A stretch of DNA of 64,000 nucleotides from Elusimicrobia bacterium GWA2_62_23 (lineage in GTDB: Bacteria; Elusimicrobiota; Elusimicrobia; Elusimicrobiales; UBA9959), in NCBI GenBank assembly GCA_001799635.1, contig MGTV01000039.1, positions 56,612 through 120,611 on the forward strand, written 5' to 3'. Below are positions 45,434-53,620 of this stretch, one piece after another; the stretch's first letter is position 1, and each line of letters begins with the position of its first letter. The notes beneath the pieces are model-generated. The model made no database searches and had not been told where the DNA came from. It saw nothing but the letters and a program-made list of their open reading frames with translations. A program made the position numbers and the translations under genes.

Positions 45434-45760
45434 CTACTGGTCCTGGTCCGATTGAAAACTGAAAGTCCTCATGGTGTCGCCGCTGCCGCTGGTGGTGAAG
45501 GTAACGGACTTGGTGTCGAGGACGGTGGAACCGCTGGACCCCACGGCTGAAGTGTTGAAGTTCCAGGTGGAAAAGCGCTGCATGGCCCAGCCGGTGGAAT
45601 GCACCTTGGCTACCGTGGAACGGTAATTGCGGGCCGCGAACATGTAGCGGCTCAGCACCCACTTGAGCACCATCACGGCGATCATGGACAGGATCACCGA
45701 GATCACGAGGGTCTGCAACAGGACCATTCCCCTCCTGCGGAGGCTTTTCTTCATACCCAT
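45434..45760 (-). CDS. Short pilin-like protein
   Basis: 108 residues with a type III signal-like start R-R-R-G-M-V-L-L-Q-T-L-V and a long hydrophobic helix, then a small Ser/Thr-rich body. The residue five after the cleavage Gly is Gln rather than the usual Glu, as in some minor pseudopilins (PilX/GspK type). A second ATG two codons downstream is equally possible. It is in the pilus operon behind the PilW-like gene. Confidence 0.7.
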   Translation of the reverse strand: MGMKKSLRRRGMVLLQTLVISVILSMIAVMVLKWVLSRYMFAARNYRSTVAKVHSTGWAMQRFSTWNFNTSAVGSSGSTVLDTKSVTFTTSGSGDTMRTFSFQSDQDQ

Positions 45761-45805
45761 AGTCTAGCAGAGAAAACCGGCAACGGCAAGGCGGCGGGCG
45801 GGAGG

Positions 45806-46468
45806 CTACCAGGCGTAACGCTGCACCATTACGGCGCTGTCGAGCATGAAATCTATGTCGCGCTGCGATTTGCCGAAGCCGCGCTGGGAGGCGGACCACA
45901 GCGAGCGCAGGCGCACCCGCACCACGTTGCGCTCGTTGATGCCGTCGACCGCCGCGCGGGAGAAGAAGGACGGGGTGTTGGGCACGGCCTGCATGAGCAT
46001 GGTCACGGTGCCGCCCCCGCCGTAACCGCAGTAAGCAGGGTAAGGACCGCCCCAGGTGGAAGGCGAGGATACCCCGCAGCCCGTGCCGCCGGCGATGGTG
46101 TTGGTATGATAGTACAGGCTGTTCACCCCGGGGAGGCTGACGTCGGGGGCGACGCAGAAATAATGCCAGCTGGCGGTGCCGGGGCCCACGGGATAACAGC
46201 CCGTCATCTGGTCCACGTTGGTGGCGAAGGCCAGGATATTGCCGGCTGCCCCGTAGGCGGGGACGTCTATGCGGGTGGCTATGGCGAGGTTGTTCTGCAC
46301 CGCCTTCATGGCGATGCCTACATTGGTCTTCACGATGTTCGCCCTGTAGTTCTGGAACATGTGGCGGTTGCTGGTGGAATAGATGGTGGCCAGCGAAGTG
46401 GCCATGAAGCCGAATATCATCACGGCCAGGACCAGTTCGGCGAGGGTGAAACCGGAACGTTTTTTCAT
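45806..46468 (-). CDS. Minor pilin (PilW-like)
   Basis: 220 residues. A class III signal (KKRSGFTLAELVLAVMIFGF, with the required Glu at position +5) leads into a helix and a body with four Cys and Gly-rich loops. The ATG at 46468 lies one base past the previous gene's stop. Minor pilins prime pilus assembly or bind DNA; which applies is not shown. Confidence 0.83.
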   Translation of the reverse strand: MKKRSGFTLAELVLAVMIFGFMATSLATIYSTSNRHMFQNYRANIVKTNVGIAMKAVQNNLAIATRIDVPAYGAAGNILAFATNVDQMTGCYPVGPGTASWHYFCVAPDVSLPGVNSLYYHTNTIAGGTGCGVSSPSTWGGPYPAYCGYGGGGTVTMLMQAVPNTPSFFSRAAVDGINERNVVRVRLRSLWSASQRGFGKSQRDIDFMLDSAVMVQRYAW

Positions 46469-46469
46469 A

Positions 46470-46919
46470 TCAGTCCGGATAAGTGAGATTAAAAACGACG
46501 GTCTTACAGGACCTTTCGTAATTGGGGGCGGAGCCGCCGCCGACACCCAGGCAGTCGTTGCTGGAGACGGTGTATGTGAAGAGCGCACCCGTTCCTGCCA
46601 GCTGGGTATTGGTCAGCAGCGAAGTGATATCGTGAGTTCCGTTGCGCAGCGCCCACTGGCCCGAAGCGTCCGCCTGCCAGCGCCCCACTGGCGAGCCGGC
46701 CGAGTAGGCGGGGTCCGTAGGGGCCACGGTAACGTAGCTGCCCAGGGTCTGCTGGGCGCGGCGCAGGACCATGGCCGCCGCGTCGCGTTTGTCCGCCCTG
46801 GCGCCGGACACGAAACTGGACAGAATGACGGAAAAGACGGCCGTGGTGGTCATGGCGGCTATCATGGTGGCCATCACCACTTCTATGAGGGTCTGGCCGG
46901 GTCTTTTCCCGTTGAGCAT
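46470..46919 (-). CDS. Minor pilin (PilV-like)
   Basis: 149 residues beginning KRPGQTLIEVVMATMIAAM, a class III signal with Gly before the cleavage site and Glu at +5. The body has two Cys that could form a disulfide (SNDCLG and RSCKTV). Four bases separate it from the major-pilin-like gene. Confidence 0.83.
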   Translation of the reverse strand: MLNGKRPGQTLIEVVMATMIAAMTTTAVFSVILSSFVSGARADKRDAAAMVLRRAQQTLGSYVTVAPTDPAYSAGSPVGRWQADASGQWALRNGTHDITSLLTNTQLAGTGALFTYTVSSNDCLGVGGGSAPNYERSCKTVVFNLTYPD

Positions 46920-46923
46920 AGAT

Positions 46924-47415
46924 CTAGAACTTGGGGCAGCCGGGGGCGCTGCCTATCTCGGCGCAGCGGCCGCTCGAATAGAACCGGTAGCCCCAACTGC
47001 TATAAGGCGAACTGGCACCGGCCTTGCGCTGGGTGCAGGAGACGCCGCGCTCACCGCCGGAACTGCCGCAGCAGGGCCCGCCGGAGGCGCCGTCGCAGAC
47101 GTAGTAATCGTAGGAGGCCGCGTCCCAGTCCTGCTGGGCCACGTAGCTGCAGGCCACGAGCCGGCAGGCCCCGGTGGCGCCGGTGCAGGTAGCGCTGTTG
47201 CAGGAGTTTGAGATCCTGCCACTTATAGGCGAACCGGGATTGTCAAGGGCGTACATGCGGTTGGCGTTGCCCAGGAGGTGGCCCAGGGAGACCGAGTCGG
47301 TGGCCTTGGAGGTCTCCACGGTCTTGTAGTAGTAGGGAATGCTCATGGAGGCCAGTATGCCCATGATCAGCACCACCACCATCAGTTCTATCAGCGTAAA
47401 ACCGGTTCGTTTCAT
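46924..47415 (-). CDS. Type IV pilin, cysteine-rich
   Basis: 163 residues. MKRTGFTLIELMVVVLIMGI is a textbook pilin start. The globular part contains ten Cys, including a Cys-Cys pair, which is far more than the usual two or four. Its place directly after pilC and its canonical signal suggest it is the major pilin (PilA/PilE type). PilD peptidase is not in the window. Confidence 0.87.
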   Translation of the reverse strand: MKRTGFTLIELMVVVLIMGILASMSIPYYYKTVETSKATDSVSLGHLLGNANRMYALDNPGSPISGRISNSCNSATCTGATGACRLVACSYVAQQDWDAASYDYYVCDGASGGPCCGSSGGERGVSCTQRKAGASSPYSSWGYRFYSSGRCAEIGSAPGCPKF

Positions 47416-47434
47416 TTTATCTCTCGCTCCTTGT

Positions 47435-48661
47435 TCAGCCCGCCCCGATCTGGGACAGCTGGAAGATGGGCATGAAGATGCTCATTACGATCACGGCGAT
47501 GATGCCGCCGATGCCCACGACCAGGATCGGGTCGATCATCGACGAAAAACGGCGGATGAACTGGTCTATCTGCTCCTGGTAATACTTGGAGAGCACCACG
47601 ATGATGTCGGGCAGCTTGCCGGACTCTTCGCCCATCCACATCATCTCGGTGACCAGCGGCGGGAAGATGCCGGTCTTCTTGAAGGATTCGGAGATGGAGC
47701 GGCCGCTGGCGATGTCGTTCTTGGCCTGCTTGAGAGCGTTCTGGAAGATGAGGTTCTTCTTGAAGGCGCCTTCCAGCACCGAGACGGAGTTGAGGATGCT
47801 GACGCCGGAACGGATCAGCGTGGCCATGGTGGTGAGCATGCGCTCTATCTGCATGCTGCGGATCAGCCCGCCGAACAGGGGCAGACCGAACTGGATATGG
47901 TTCCAGGTGAGGCGCCCGGGCGGCGTGGCGATATAGGCGCGAAAGCTGAAGATGGCGCCGATGATCAGCACGATCATGAAGACCAGGTACTTGGTCACCA
48001 CGGCGGAAATGCCCACGATGACGCGGGTGATCAGCGGCAGTTGCAGGTTGAAATCCCGGAAGATGTCGGCGAAAACGGGGACGATGTAGACGATGAAGTA
48101 GATCAGCACGCCCACCGACATGGTCATCAGCACGGCCGGGTAGGCCAGGGCGGTCAGGATCTTGGACTTGATGTTCTCCTGCGCCTCGTTGTAAGTGGTG
48201 ATCTGGCGCAGCACGGTGGGCAGCTGGCCCGAGACTTCGCCGGCCTGCACCAGGGAGATCCAGATCTCGTCGAAGACCTTGGGGTGCTTCTCCAGCGCCT
48301 TGTGCAGCGCGCCGCCGGCCGAGACTTCCTTGGTGATGGCGGAGAGGATGACGCCCAGGTTCTTGTTGTCGGCGTGTTCGCTGAGCAGCGAGAGCGCGCG
48401 GACCAGCGGGATGCCGCCGCCCAGGAGCGTGGCCATCTGCTCGCCGAAGAAGACCATTTCGCGGCCGGAGACCTTCCCCCCCGCCCCGATCTTCTTGAGG
48501 CTGAGGATGCCCTTGGACTTCACGTTCTCCGACTGGATGGAAAGGATGAACAGCCCCTTGGACTGCAGGGACTGTACCGCGGAATCTTCGTCGTCGGAGT
48601 CAACGGCGCCGGTGGTGACGGTGCCCTGGGCGTCCTGGACGGTATAGATGTATCGTGCCAT
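47435..48661 (-). CDS. pilC: Type IV pilus inner-membrane platform protein PilC
   Basis: 408 residues with two T2SSF repeats and three membrane helices (for example ALAYPAVLMTMSVGVLIYFIV). FFGEQMATLLGGGIPLVRALSLL and its second copy MLTTMATLIRSGVSILNSVSVL mark the repeats. ATG at 48661 (MARYIYTV) is chosen over an upstream start because it fits the family and follows GGGGAAAC. Confidence 0.93.
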   Translation of the reverse strand: MARYIYTVQDAQGTVTTGAVDSDDEDSAVQSLQSKGLFILSIQSENVKSKGILSLKKIGAGGKVSGREMVFFGEQMATLLGGGIPLVRALSLLSEHADNKNLGVILSAITKEVSAGGALHKALEKHPKVFDEIWISLVQAGEVSGQLPTVLRQITTYNEAQENIKSKILTALAYPAVLMTMSVGVLIYFIVYIVPVFADIFRDFNLQLPLITRVIVGISAVVTKYLVFMIVLIIGAIFSFRAYIATPPGRLTWNHIQFGLPLFGGLIRSMQIERMLTTMATLIRSGVSILNSVSVLEGAFKKNLIFQNALKQAKNDIASGRSISESFKKTGIFPPLVTEMMWMGEESGKLPDIIVVLSKYYQEQIDQFIRRFSSMIDPILVVGIGGIIAVIVMSIFMPIFQLSQIGAG

Positions 48662-48704
48662 GTTTCCCCGTAAATCTAGCAAAAATACCCGCGGCTTTCA
48701 AAGG

Positions 48705-50450
48705 CTAGCGTTCGGTAACGGTGACCGAGAGCATGTCGTCCACGGAAGTGACGCCGGCCAGCACCTTGCGCCAGCCGCTCGCGCGGAGGTTCCAGGCGCC
48801 GCCCTTGGCGGCCTCTATGGCCAGTTTCTGCACGTCGGCGTCCTTGTAGATGATGCGCTTCATCTCTTCGGTGTTGAAATAAACCTCGTAGATGGCCTTG
48901 CGGCCCTTGTAGCCCATGTTGTTGCACTTGGGGCAGCCCCGGGGCTTGTAGAAGGTGAGCCGCGTGAGGTCCGGCATGGGGTTCATCATGGACTCGGCCG
49001 CGAACTGGTCGATCTCGGACTGGGGCGGCCGGTAAGGGGTCTTGCAGTCGGGGCAGAGCTGGCGCACCAGGCGCTGCGCGGCCAGCAGCAGCAGGGTGCT
49101 CGCGAGCAGGTACTTCTCTATGCCCATGTCCAGCAGGCGCGGCACGGCCTCCAGGGCGCTGTTGGTGTGCAGGGTGGAAAGCACCAGGTGGCCAGTCATG
49201 GCCGCTTTGAGGCAGGCCTCGGCCGTCTCGTTGTCGCGGACTTCGCCGACCAGGATGACGTCGGGGTCCTGACGCAGGAAGGAGCGCAGGCCGCTGGCGA
49301 AGGTGAGCCCGATCTGGGGCTTGATCTGCACCTGGCTGATGCCCTCCATCTTGATCTCGACGGGGTCTTCCAGCGTCATGATGTTGAGCTCGGGGGTCTT
49401 GATGGTGTTGAGCACGGCGTTGAGCGTGGTGGTCTTACCGGAGCCGGTGGGGCCGGTCAGGAAGATGAGCCCGTTCGGCGCGGAAGCCGCCTTCAGGAAG
49501 TCCTCCATCTGGCGCTGCTCGAAGCCGATGATCTTGATGTTGAGCTCCACGGAGCCCTTGTCGAGGATACGCATGACCAGCTTTTCGCCGAAGACGGTGG
49601 GGCAGACGCTGACGCGGATCTCGATGATGCGGTTCTGGTACTTGATGGAAAAGCTGCCGTCCTGCGGCAGGCGCCGCTCGGAGATGTCGAGTTTGGAAAG
49701 GATCTTCACGCGCGAGATCATGGCGTCCACGAGTTCATTGGGCGGGGCGCTGCGCTCGTAGAGCACGCCGTCGATGCGCAGGCGCAGGGACACCTTTTCG
49801 TCGAACTTCTCCAGGTGGATGTCCGAGGTGCGCTCGCTGATGGCCTGCTTCATGATGGCGTTGACCAGCTTGATGCTCTGGGCGCCGCGGGATTCGCCGA
49901 TAATGACCTTGTCCAGGTCCAGCTTCCCGTCGGGAGTTATGACGTCGGCGTCGGAAGTGTCCCCCTGGCCCTGGCCGGCGCCTTTCTCTATGACGCGGTC
50001 TATCAGGCTGCCGCCCTGGTAGAAGGCGTCTATTACCTTGAGGATCTGCGCCTTGGTGGAAATGAAAGGCTGGATCTCCATGCCGGACACGAGTTTGATG
50101 TTGTCCAGCATCATGATATTGGTGGGGTCCGTCATGGCGGCGGCGAGCACGTTGTTCTCTATGAACAGCGGCACCACCGCGTTGTCGCGGGCGAACTTTT
50201 CGGGGATGATCTTCTCCAGGCCCTGGCCCTTCTCGGGGTTCAGGATCTGGTTCTCCCTGGAGGCGAACGGGATGCCGAGCTGCTTGGCGAGGGCCTGCGC
50301 CACCTGTTCCTCGGTGGCGTAGTGCAGCTTTATCAGGCACTCGCCTATCAGGCCGCCCTGCTGGGTCTGGAACTTGAGGGCCTTGTTAAGCTTGTCCTCG
50401 TCGATCCAGCCGGCCTGGATCATTATCTCGCCGATGCGTTTGCCTGCCAT
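48705..50450 (-). CDS. pilB: Type IV pilus assembly ATPase PilB
   Basis: 581 residues. N-terminal GspE/MshEN domain (IGEIMIQAGWIDEDKL), then the ATPase core with Walker A GPTGSGKTTTL, Asp box, Walker B DPDVILVGEVRD and His box. The tetracysteine zinc site is C-P-D-C followed 40 residues later by C-P-K-C. It extends pili at the inner membrane. GGAGGG stands 9 bases before the ATG. No PilT retraction ATPase is present in this window. Confidence 0.95.
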   Translation of the reverse strand: MAGKRIGEIMIQAGWIDEDKLNKALKFQTQQGGLIGECLIKLHYATEEQVAQALAKQLGIPFASRENQILNPEKGQGLEKIIPEKFARDNAVVPLFIENNVLAAAMTDPTNIMMLDNIKLVSGMEIQPFISTKAQILKVIDAFYQGGSLIDRVIEKGAGQGQGDTSDADVITPDGKLDLDKVIIGESRGAQSIKLVNAIMKQAISERTSDIHLEKFDEKVSLRLRIDGVLYERSAPPNELVDAMISRVKILSKLDISERRLPQDGSFSIKYQNRIIEIRVSVCPTVFGEKLVMRILDKGSVELNIKIIGFEQRQMEDFLKAASAPNGLIFLTGPTGSGKTTTLNAVLNTIKTPELNIMTLEDPVEIKMEGISQVQIKPQIGLTFASGLRSFLRQDPDVILVGEVRDNETAEACLKAAMTGHLVLSTLHTNSALEAVPRLLDMGIEKYLLASTLLLLAAQRLVRQLCPDCKTPYRPPQSEIDQFAAESMMNPMPDLTRLTFYKPRGCPKCNNMGYKGRKAIYEVYFNTEEMKRIIYKDADVQKLAIEAAKGGAWNLRASGWRKVLAGVTSVDDMLSVTVTER

Positions 50451-50477
50451 AGTTTCGCGCCCTCCGGGCGTTCCGCT

Positions 50478-52199
50478 TTAGTCGACCAGTATGGTCGGGG
50501 TGAGGAAGATGACCAGGTCGGTATTGGTGCGCCTGGAGCTGATGCTGGTGAACAGCCAGCCGATGATCGGAATGTAGCCGAGCAGCGGGACCTTCTTCAC
50601 CGTCTTGTTCTCGGTGGAGGAGAGCATGCCGCCGATGACCACCGTCTGGCCGTTCTTGACGCGCACCATGGTGGAAACGCCGCGGCTGACCGGGTCGTAA
50701 ACGGTCTCGCCCTGCACGGTGATGGCCGAGGCCACCGCGTCCGCGTAGGCGGGCTGCACTATCATGGTGATGAAGCCTTCCTTATTCACCTGGGGAGTGA
50801 CTTTCAGCGTGAGGCCGATGCGGCGGCGTTCCACGCCCGTGGAAGAGGATCCCGAAGAGCCGCCGGCCGAAGCCACGGTGCTCTGCGTGCCCATGGCGGC
50901 GTCCTTGGAAATGGCGATCAGCGCGGTCTTATTGTTCATGGCCACTATCTTGGGCTTGCCGAGGTAGCGGGCCTCGCCCTTGGAGATCAGGGCGCGGAAG
51001 ATGGCCTGCAGCTGGGCCAGGCTGAAGACGCCATAATAGACGCCCTTGGAGCTCTGCTGGCCGGTGGAGAAGATGGGGTCTATGCCGCCGGCGCCGCCGC
51101 TGCCGCTGCTGCTGGCCTCGCCGATATCCTGCGTGACCGGGAAGAACTGCTTCCACTGGTCGCCGGAGTAGAAGCCCGGGCGCAGGCCGTAGTCGGTCAG
51201 GCGCGCGGGGCCGGCGAAGTAGGCCATCTCGCCGCGCGAGCCGCCCCATTCTATGCCGAGCTCGTTCATGCGGTCGGTATTGATCTCCACGATCTGCGCC
51301 TCTATGAGGATCTGCGGGGCTTTTTTATCCAGTTCGGCGATGATCTGTTCGACCTGGGGGAAAACTTCAGGCACGTCGGTGATGACCAGCGTGTTGGTGC
51401 GCGGGTCCGTGGCCAGTTTGCCGTGCTTCTTGGACAGCACGCTGCGCACGATGGTGAGGATGGCGATGCCTTTATCGTCCTCTTTCGCGCCCTGGCCGCC
51501 GGGGCCGCCCTGCTGCTGCTGTTGCTGCTCTCCTCCACCGCTGGAGGAAACGTCCTGGGAGGTAATGGAAGCTATCTCCTCGCCGATGGAGGCGATAGGG
51601 ATGAGCGGGATGTAATTGAGCGTGTAGATCTTGGTGATGAGGTTGGGCATGTCGGCGGAGCGCTTCTGCACCACGTAGGTGTTGCTCTTGCCGATGCGCT
51701 GGTAGGTAAGGCCTTTCACCCGCAGCAGCAGTTCCAGGGCCTCGCGCACGGTGGTCTTGCGCAGGAACACGGTGATGGTCTTGGCCTCGAGACCTTCGGT
51801 GATGATGAAGTTCACCTTGGACTGGGCGGAGACCACGTCGAGGAAGGTGGAGAGCGGGGCGCCCTTGAGGCGAATCGGGCCTATCTTGCGGTCCAGCGGC
51901 GAGACGGCTTCGGCCTCCTCGTACATCGGGGCGTCCTTGGGGGCGCCGCCTATCTGTACCGACTCTATCGGAGCGCCAGGCACCTGGGCCTGCGGCATGG
52001 CCGAGGGCGGCGGAGCGTCGGAGGAAGGAGAGGAACTTTCAAGGATGGGCCCTCCTTCGTCTCCGGAAGGCCCCTGCAGGTCCTGCGCGAAGTTCTTGTC
52101 CGCGGTAGGGAGTTCCTGCTGCGCCCAGAGCATGGAGACGGGCAGGACGGCCTGTTCGAAGGCCAGCGCGCACGCCAGTAAAATTTTCAAGGTTTTCAT
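50478..52199 (-). CDS. pilQ: Type IV pilus secretin PilQ
   Basis: 573 residues. Signal peptide, a Pro/Ser-rich linker to about residue 85, a secretin/STN N0 domain (GAPLSTFLDVVSAQSKVNF), an N1-like domain with a poly-Gln insert (Q x6, then Gly-rich), then the secretin barrel with VEIGGMLSS-like VVIGGMLSSTENK and VPLLGYIPIIGWLF. It forms the outer-membrane pore. AMIN domains of typical PilQ are not seen. Confidence 0.93.
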   Translation of the reverse strand: MKTLKILLACALAFEQAVLPVSMLWAQQELPTADKNFAQDLQGPSGDEGGPILESSSPSSDAPPPSAMPQAQVPGAPIESVQIGGAPKDAPMYEEAEAVSPLDRKIGPIRLKGAPLSTFLDVVSAQSKVNFIITEGLEAKTITVFLRKTTVREALELLLRVKGLTYQRIGKSNTYVVQKRSADMPNLITKIYTLNYIPLIPIASIGEEIASITSQDVSSSGGGEQQQQQQGGPGGQGAKEDDKGIAILTIVRSVLSKKHGKLATDPRTNTLVITDVPEVFPQVEQIIAELDKKAPQILIEAQIVEINTDRMNELGIEWGGSRGEMAYFAGPARLTDYGLRPGFYSGDQWKQFFPVTQDIGEASSSGSGGAGGIDPIFSTGQQSSKGVYYGVFSLAQLQAIFRALISKGEARYLGKPKIVAMNNKTALIAISKDAAMGTQSTVASAGGSSGSSSTGVERRRIGLTLKVTPQVNKEGFITMIVQPAYADAVASAITVQGETVYDPVSRGVSTMVRVKNGQTVVIGGMLSSTENKTVKKVPLLGYIPIIGWLFTSISSRRTNTDLVIFLTPTILVD

Positions 52200-52255
52200 A
52201 ACTCCTCCATTCGCGGCTGCAACTATCGTACTCTGCGTCCCGGGCGGAGGCCCGG

Positions 52256-53008
52256 TTACTTCAGGACCTTGCGGAACTTGCGGCCCTTATACTCGCCTAT
52301 CACGTAATTGGCGCCCACCTTCAGGATCCTGGCGCCGTAAATGGTCTGGCCGGCGGAATACATCTCGCCGTTGATTATGGCCGCGTTGCCTATGATCCCC
52401 TGCAGATGGAGGCGGCTCTCTATCTGCGGCTCCTGAGGCCTGCGGTTGGCGGCGAGGCGCATCGCGCGCTCGTTCTCCAGCCGGCGGAGTTCCGCTTCCT
52501 TCATGCGGCTGTAGTCGGCCGGGGACAGGATGGGGTCCCGGTCGCTCCTGGGCGAATAATAAGAGGTCGGCTTGGGGCCGGTAGAAACGGCCACTTGCTG
52601 GGCGGGAGCGGTAGAGGCCTGCACCGGCTGAGCCGCGGCGGCCGCGGTAACGGCGGCAGGGGCGGCGACGGCTGCGGGCGCGGCCTTTCCCGGCTGCGGC
52701 GGCTGGGCGGGTCTGGAAGCGGTTGGCTGCGCCGTAGTGAGGTCCGCGGCCGGGGCGGCGGGCTTTGCGGCGGCGGGAAGCGGCTTGGCCTCAGGCTGCA
52801 GGACAGGGGCCGAGGACTGAACGGGCGCCGGCTGGGCCGCGCGGTCCTTTTCTCCTGAAGGGAAAACATTGTTCTGCACCTGCTCGGGAGCCAGCTCGGC
52901 CGAAGCCTGGAGCTTATTGGCGGTCCACCAGTTATAGAACAGGAAAGAAGGCACCGCCAGCACGGCCAGCAGCAGGACCCAGCCTATCTTGGAGGTAAGG
53001 TTCTTCAT
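52256..53008 (-). CDS. pilP: PilP-like inner-membrane pilus protein
   Basis: 250 residues. An N-terminal membrane helix (WVLLLAVLAVPSFLFYNWW) is followed by a long Ala/Pro/Gln-rich linker and a small C-terminal beta domain (LHLQGIIGNAAIINGEMYSA) like that of PilP, which docks PilQ. The lipobox of classic PilP is missing; the protein is helix-anchored instead. ATG overlaps the PilO stop (ATGA). Confidence 0.78.
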   Translation of the reverse strand: MKNLTSKIGWVLLLAVLAVPSFLFYNWWTANKLQASAELAPEQVQNNVFPSGEKDRAAQPAPVQSSAPVLQPEAKPLPAAAKPAAPAADLTTAQPTASRPAQPPQPGKAAPAAVAAPAAVTAAAAAQPVQASTAPAQQVAVSTGPKPTSYYSPRSDRDPILSPADYSRMKEAELRRLENERAMRLAANRRPQEPQIESRLHLQGIIGNAAIINGEMYSAGQTIYGARILKVGANYVIGEYKGRKFRKVLK

Positions 53009-53616
53009 GACCCGCCCCCCCCGCCCTGGCCCTGGAACCTGGGCAGTATGGTGGAAAGCCGGAAGGTGACCTTTATGTTGCCCGGGGTGAATTCGTCCCG
53101 CCGCAGGGAAAGTTCCACCACGCGCAGGAAGATCGGGGAATTCTCTATCTCGGCCAGCCACTTACCGAGCTTGGCGTAGGTGGTGGTGACCGTCACCTCG
53201 CGTGAGACCACCAGGAAGCTGCCCACCTCGGTCTCTTTCTGGGCGCTGACCCCGTCGAAAGAGATGCCGTAGTTGCGGGCGGTGTTGGTGATGATGAAGT
53301 TAAGCCACTCGTCCTTGTCCTTGGCCAGCGGCAGCCTGCGCTGGTAGCCGGATAATCGCGTCTTGGCGTCGGTGTAATCCGCGGAATACTGCGCCACGGT
53401 CTCCACGCTCTTGATGCGGTTGGAAGCGTTATCCAGCTTGCGGCCCAGCGGGCCGTAGATGCCGGAATAGATGATCAGCAGGGTGGGCACCGCTATGACC
53501 AGCGGCTTGCGGAAAGGCTCTATCCCCTTCTCGCCGTAGATGAGCATGATGTTGCCGGCCATGTCCTTGAAGAAGGCCTGGATAGAAGCGAGTAAGGAGG
53601 CTATGAACGGTGGCAT
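53005..53616 (-). CDS. pilO: PilO-like alignment-complex protein
   Basis: 203 residues: a membrane helix (PLVIAVPTLLIIYSGIYG), a coiled-coil stretch and a ferredoxin-like domain (AKLGKWLAEIENSPIFLRVVELSL), the usual PilO plan. It sits between the PilM-N fusion and PilP. Confidence 0.83.
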   Translation of the reverse strand: MPPFIASLLASIQAFFKDMAGNIMLIYGEKGIEPFRKPLVIAVPTLLIIYSGIYGPLGRKLDNASNRIKSVETVAQYSADYTDAKTRLSGYQRRLPLAKDKDEWLNFIITNTARNYGISFDGVSAQKETEVGSFLVVSREVTVTTTYAKLGKWLAEIENSPIFLRVVELSLRRDEFTPGNIKVTFRLSTILPRFQGQGGGGGS

Positions 53617-53620
53617 ATTG

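Noticed and set aside
48648..52181. 1,177-codon open frame on the + strand over pilB and pilQ
   Set aside because: Antisense shadow of well-conserved pilus genes, with low-complexity content and no domain.
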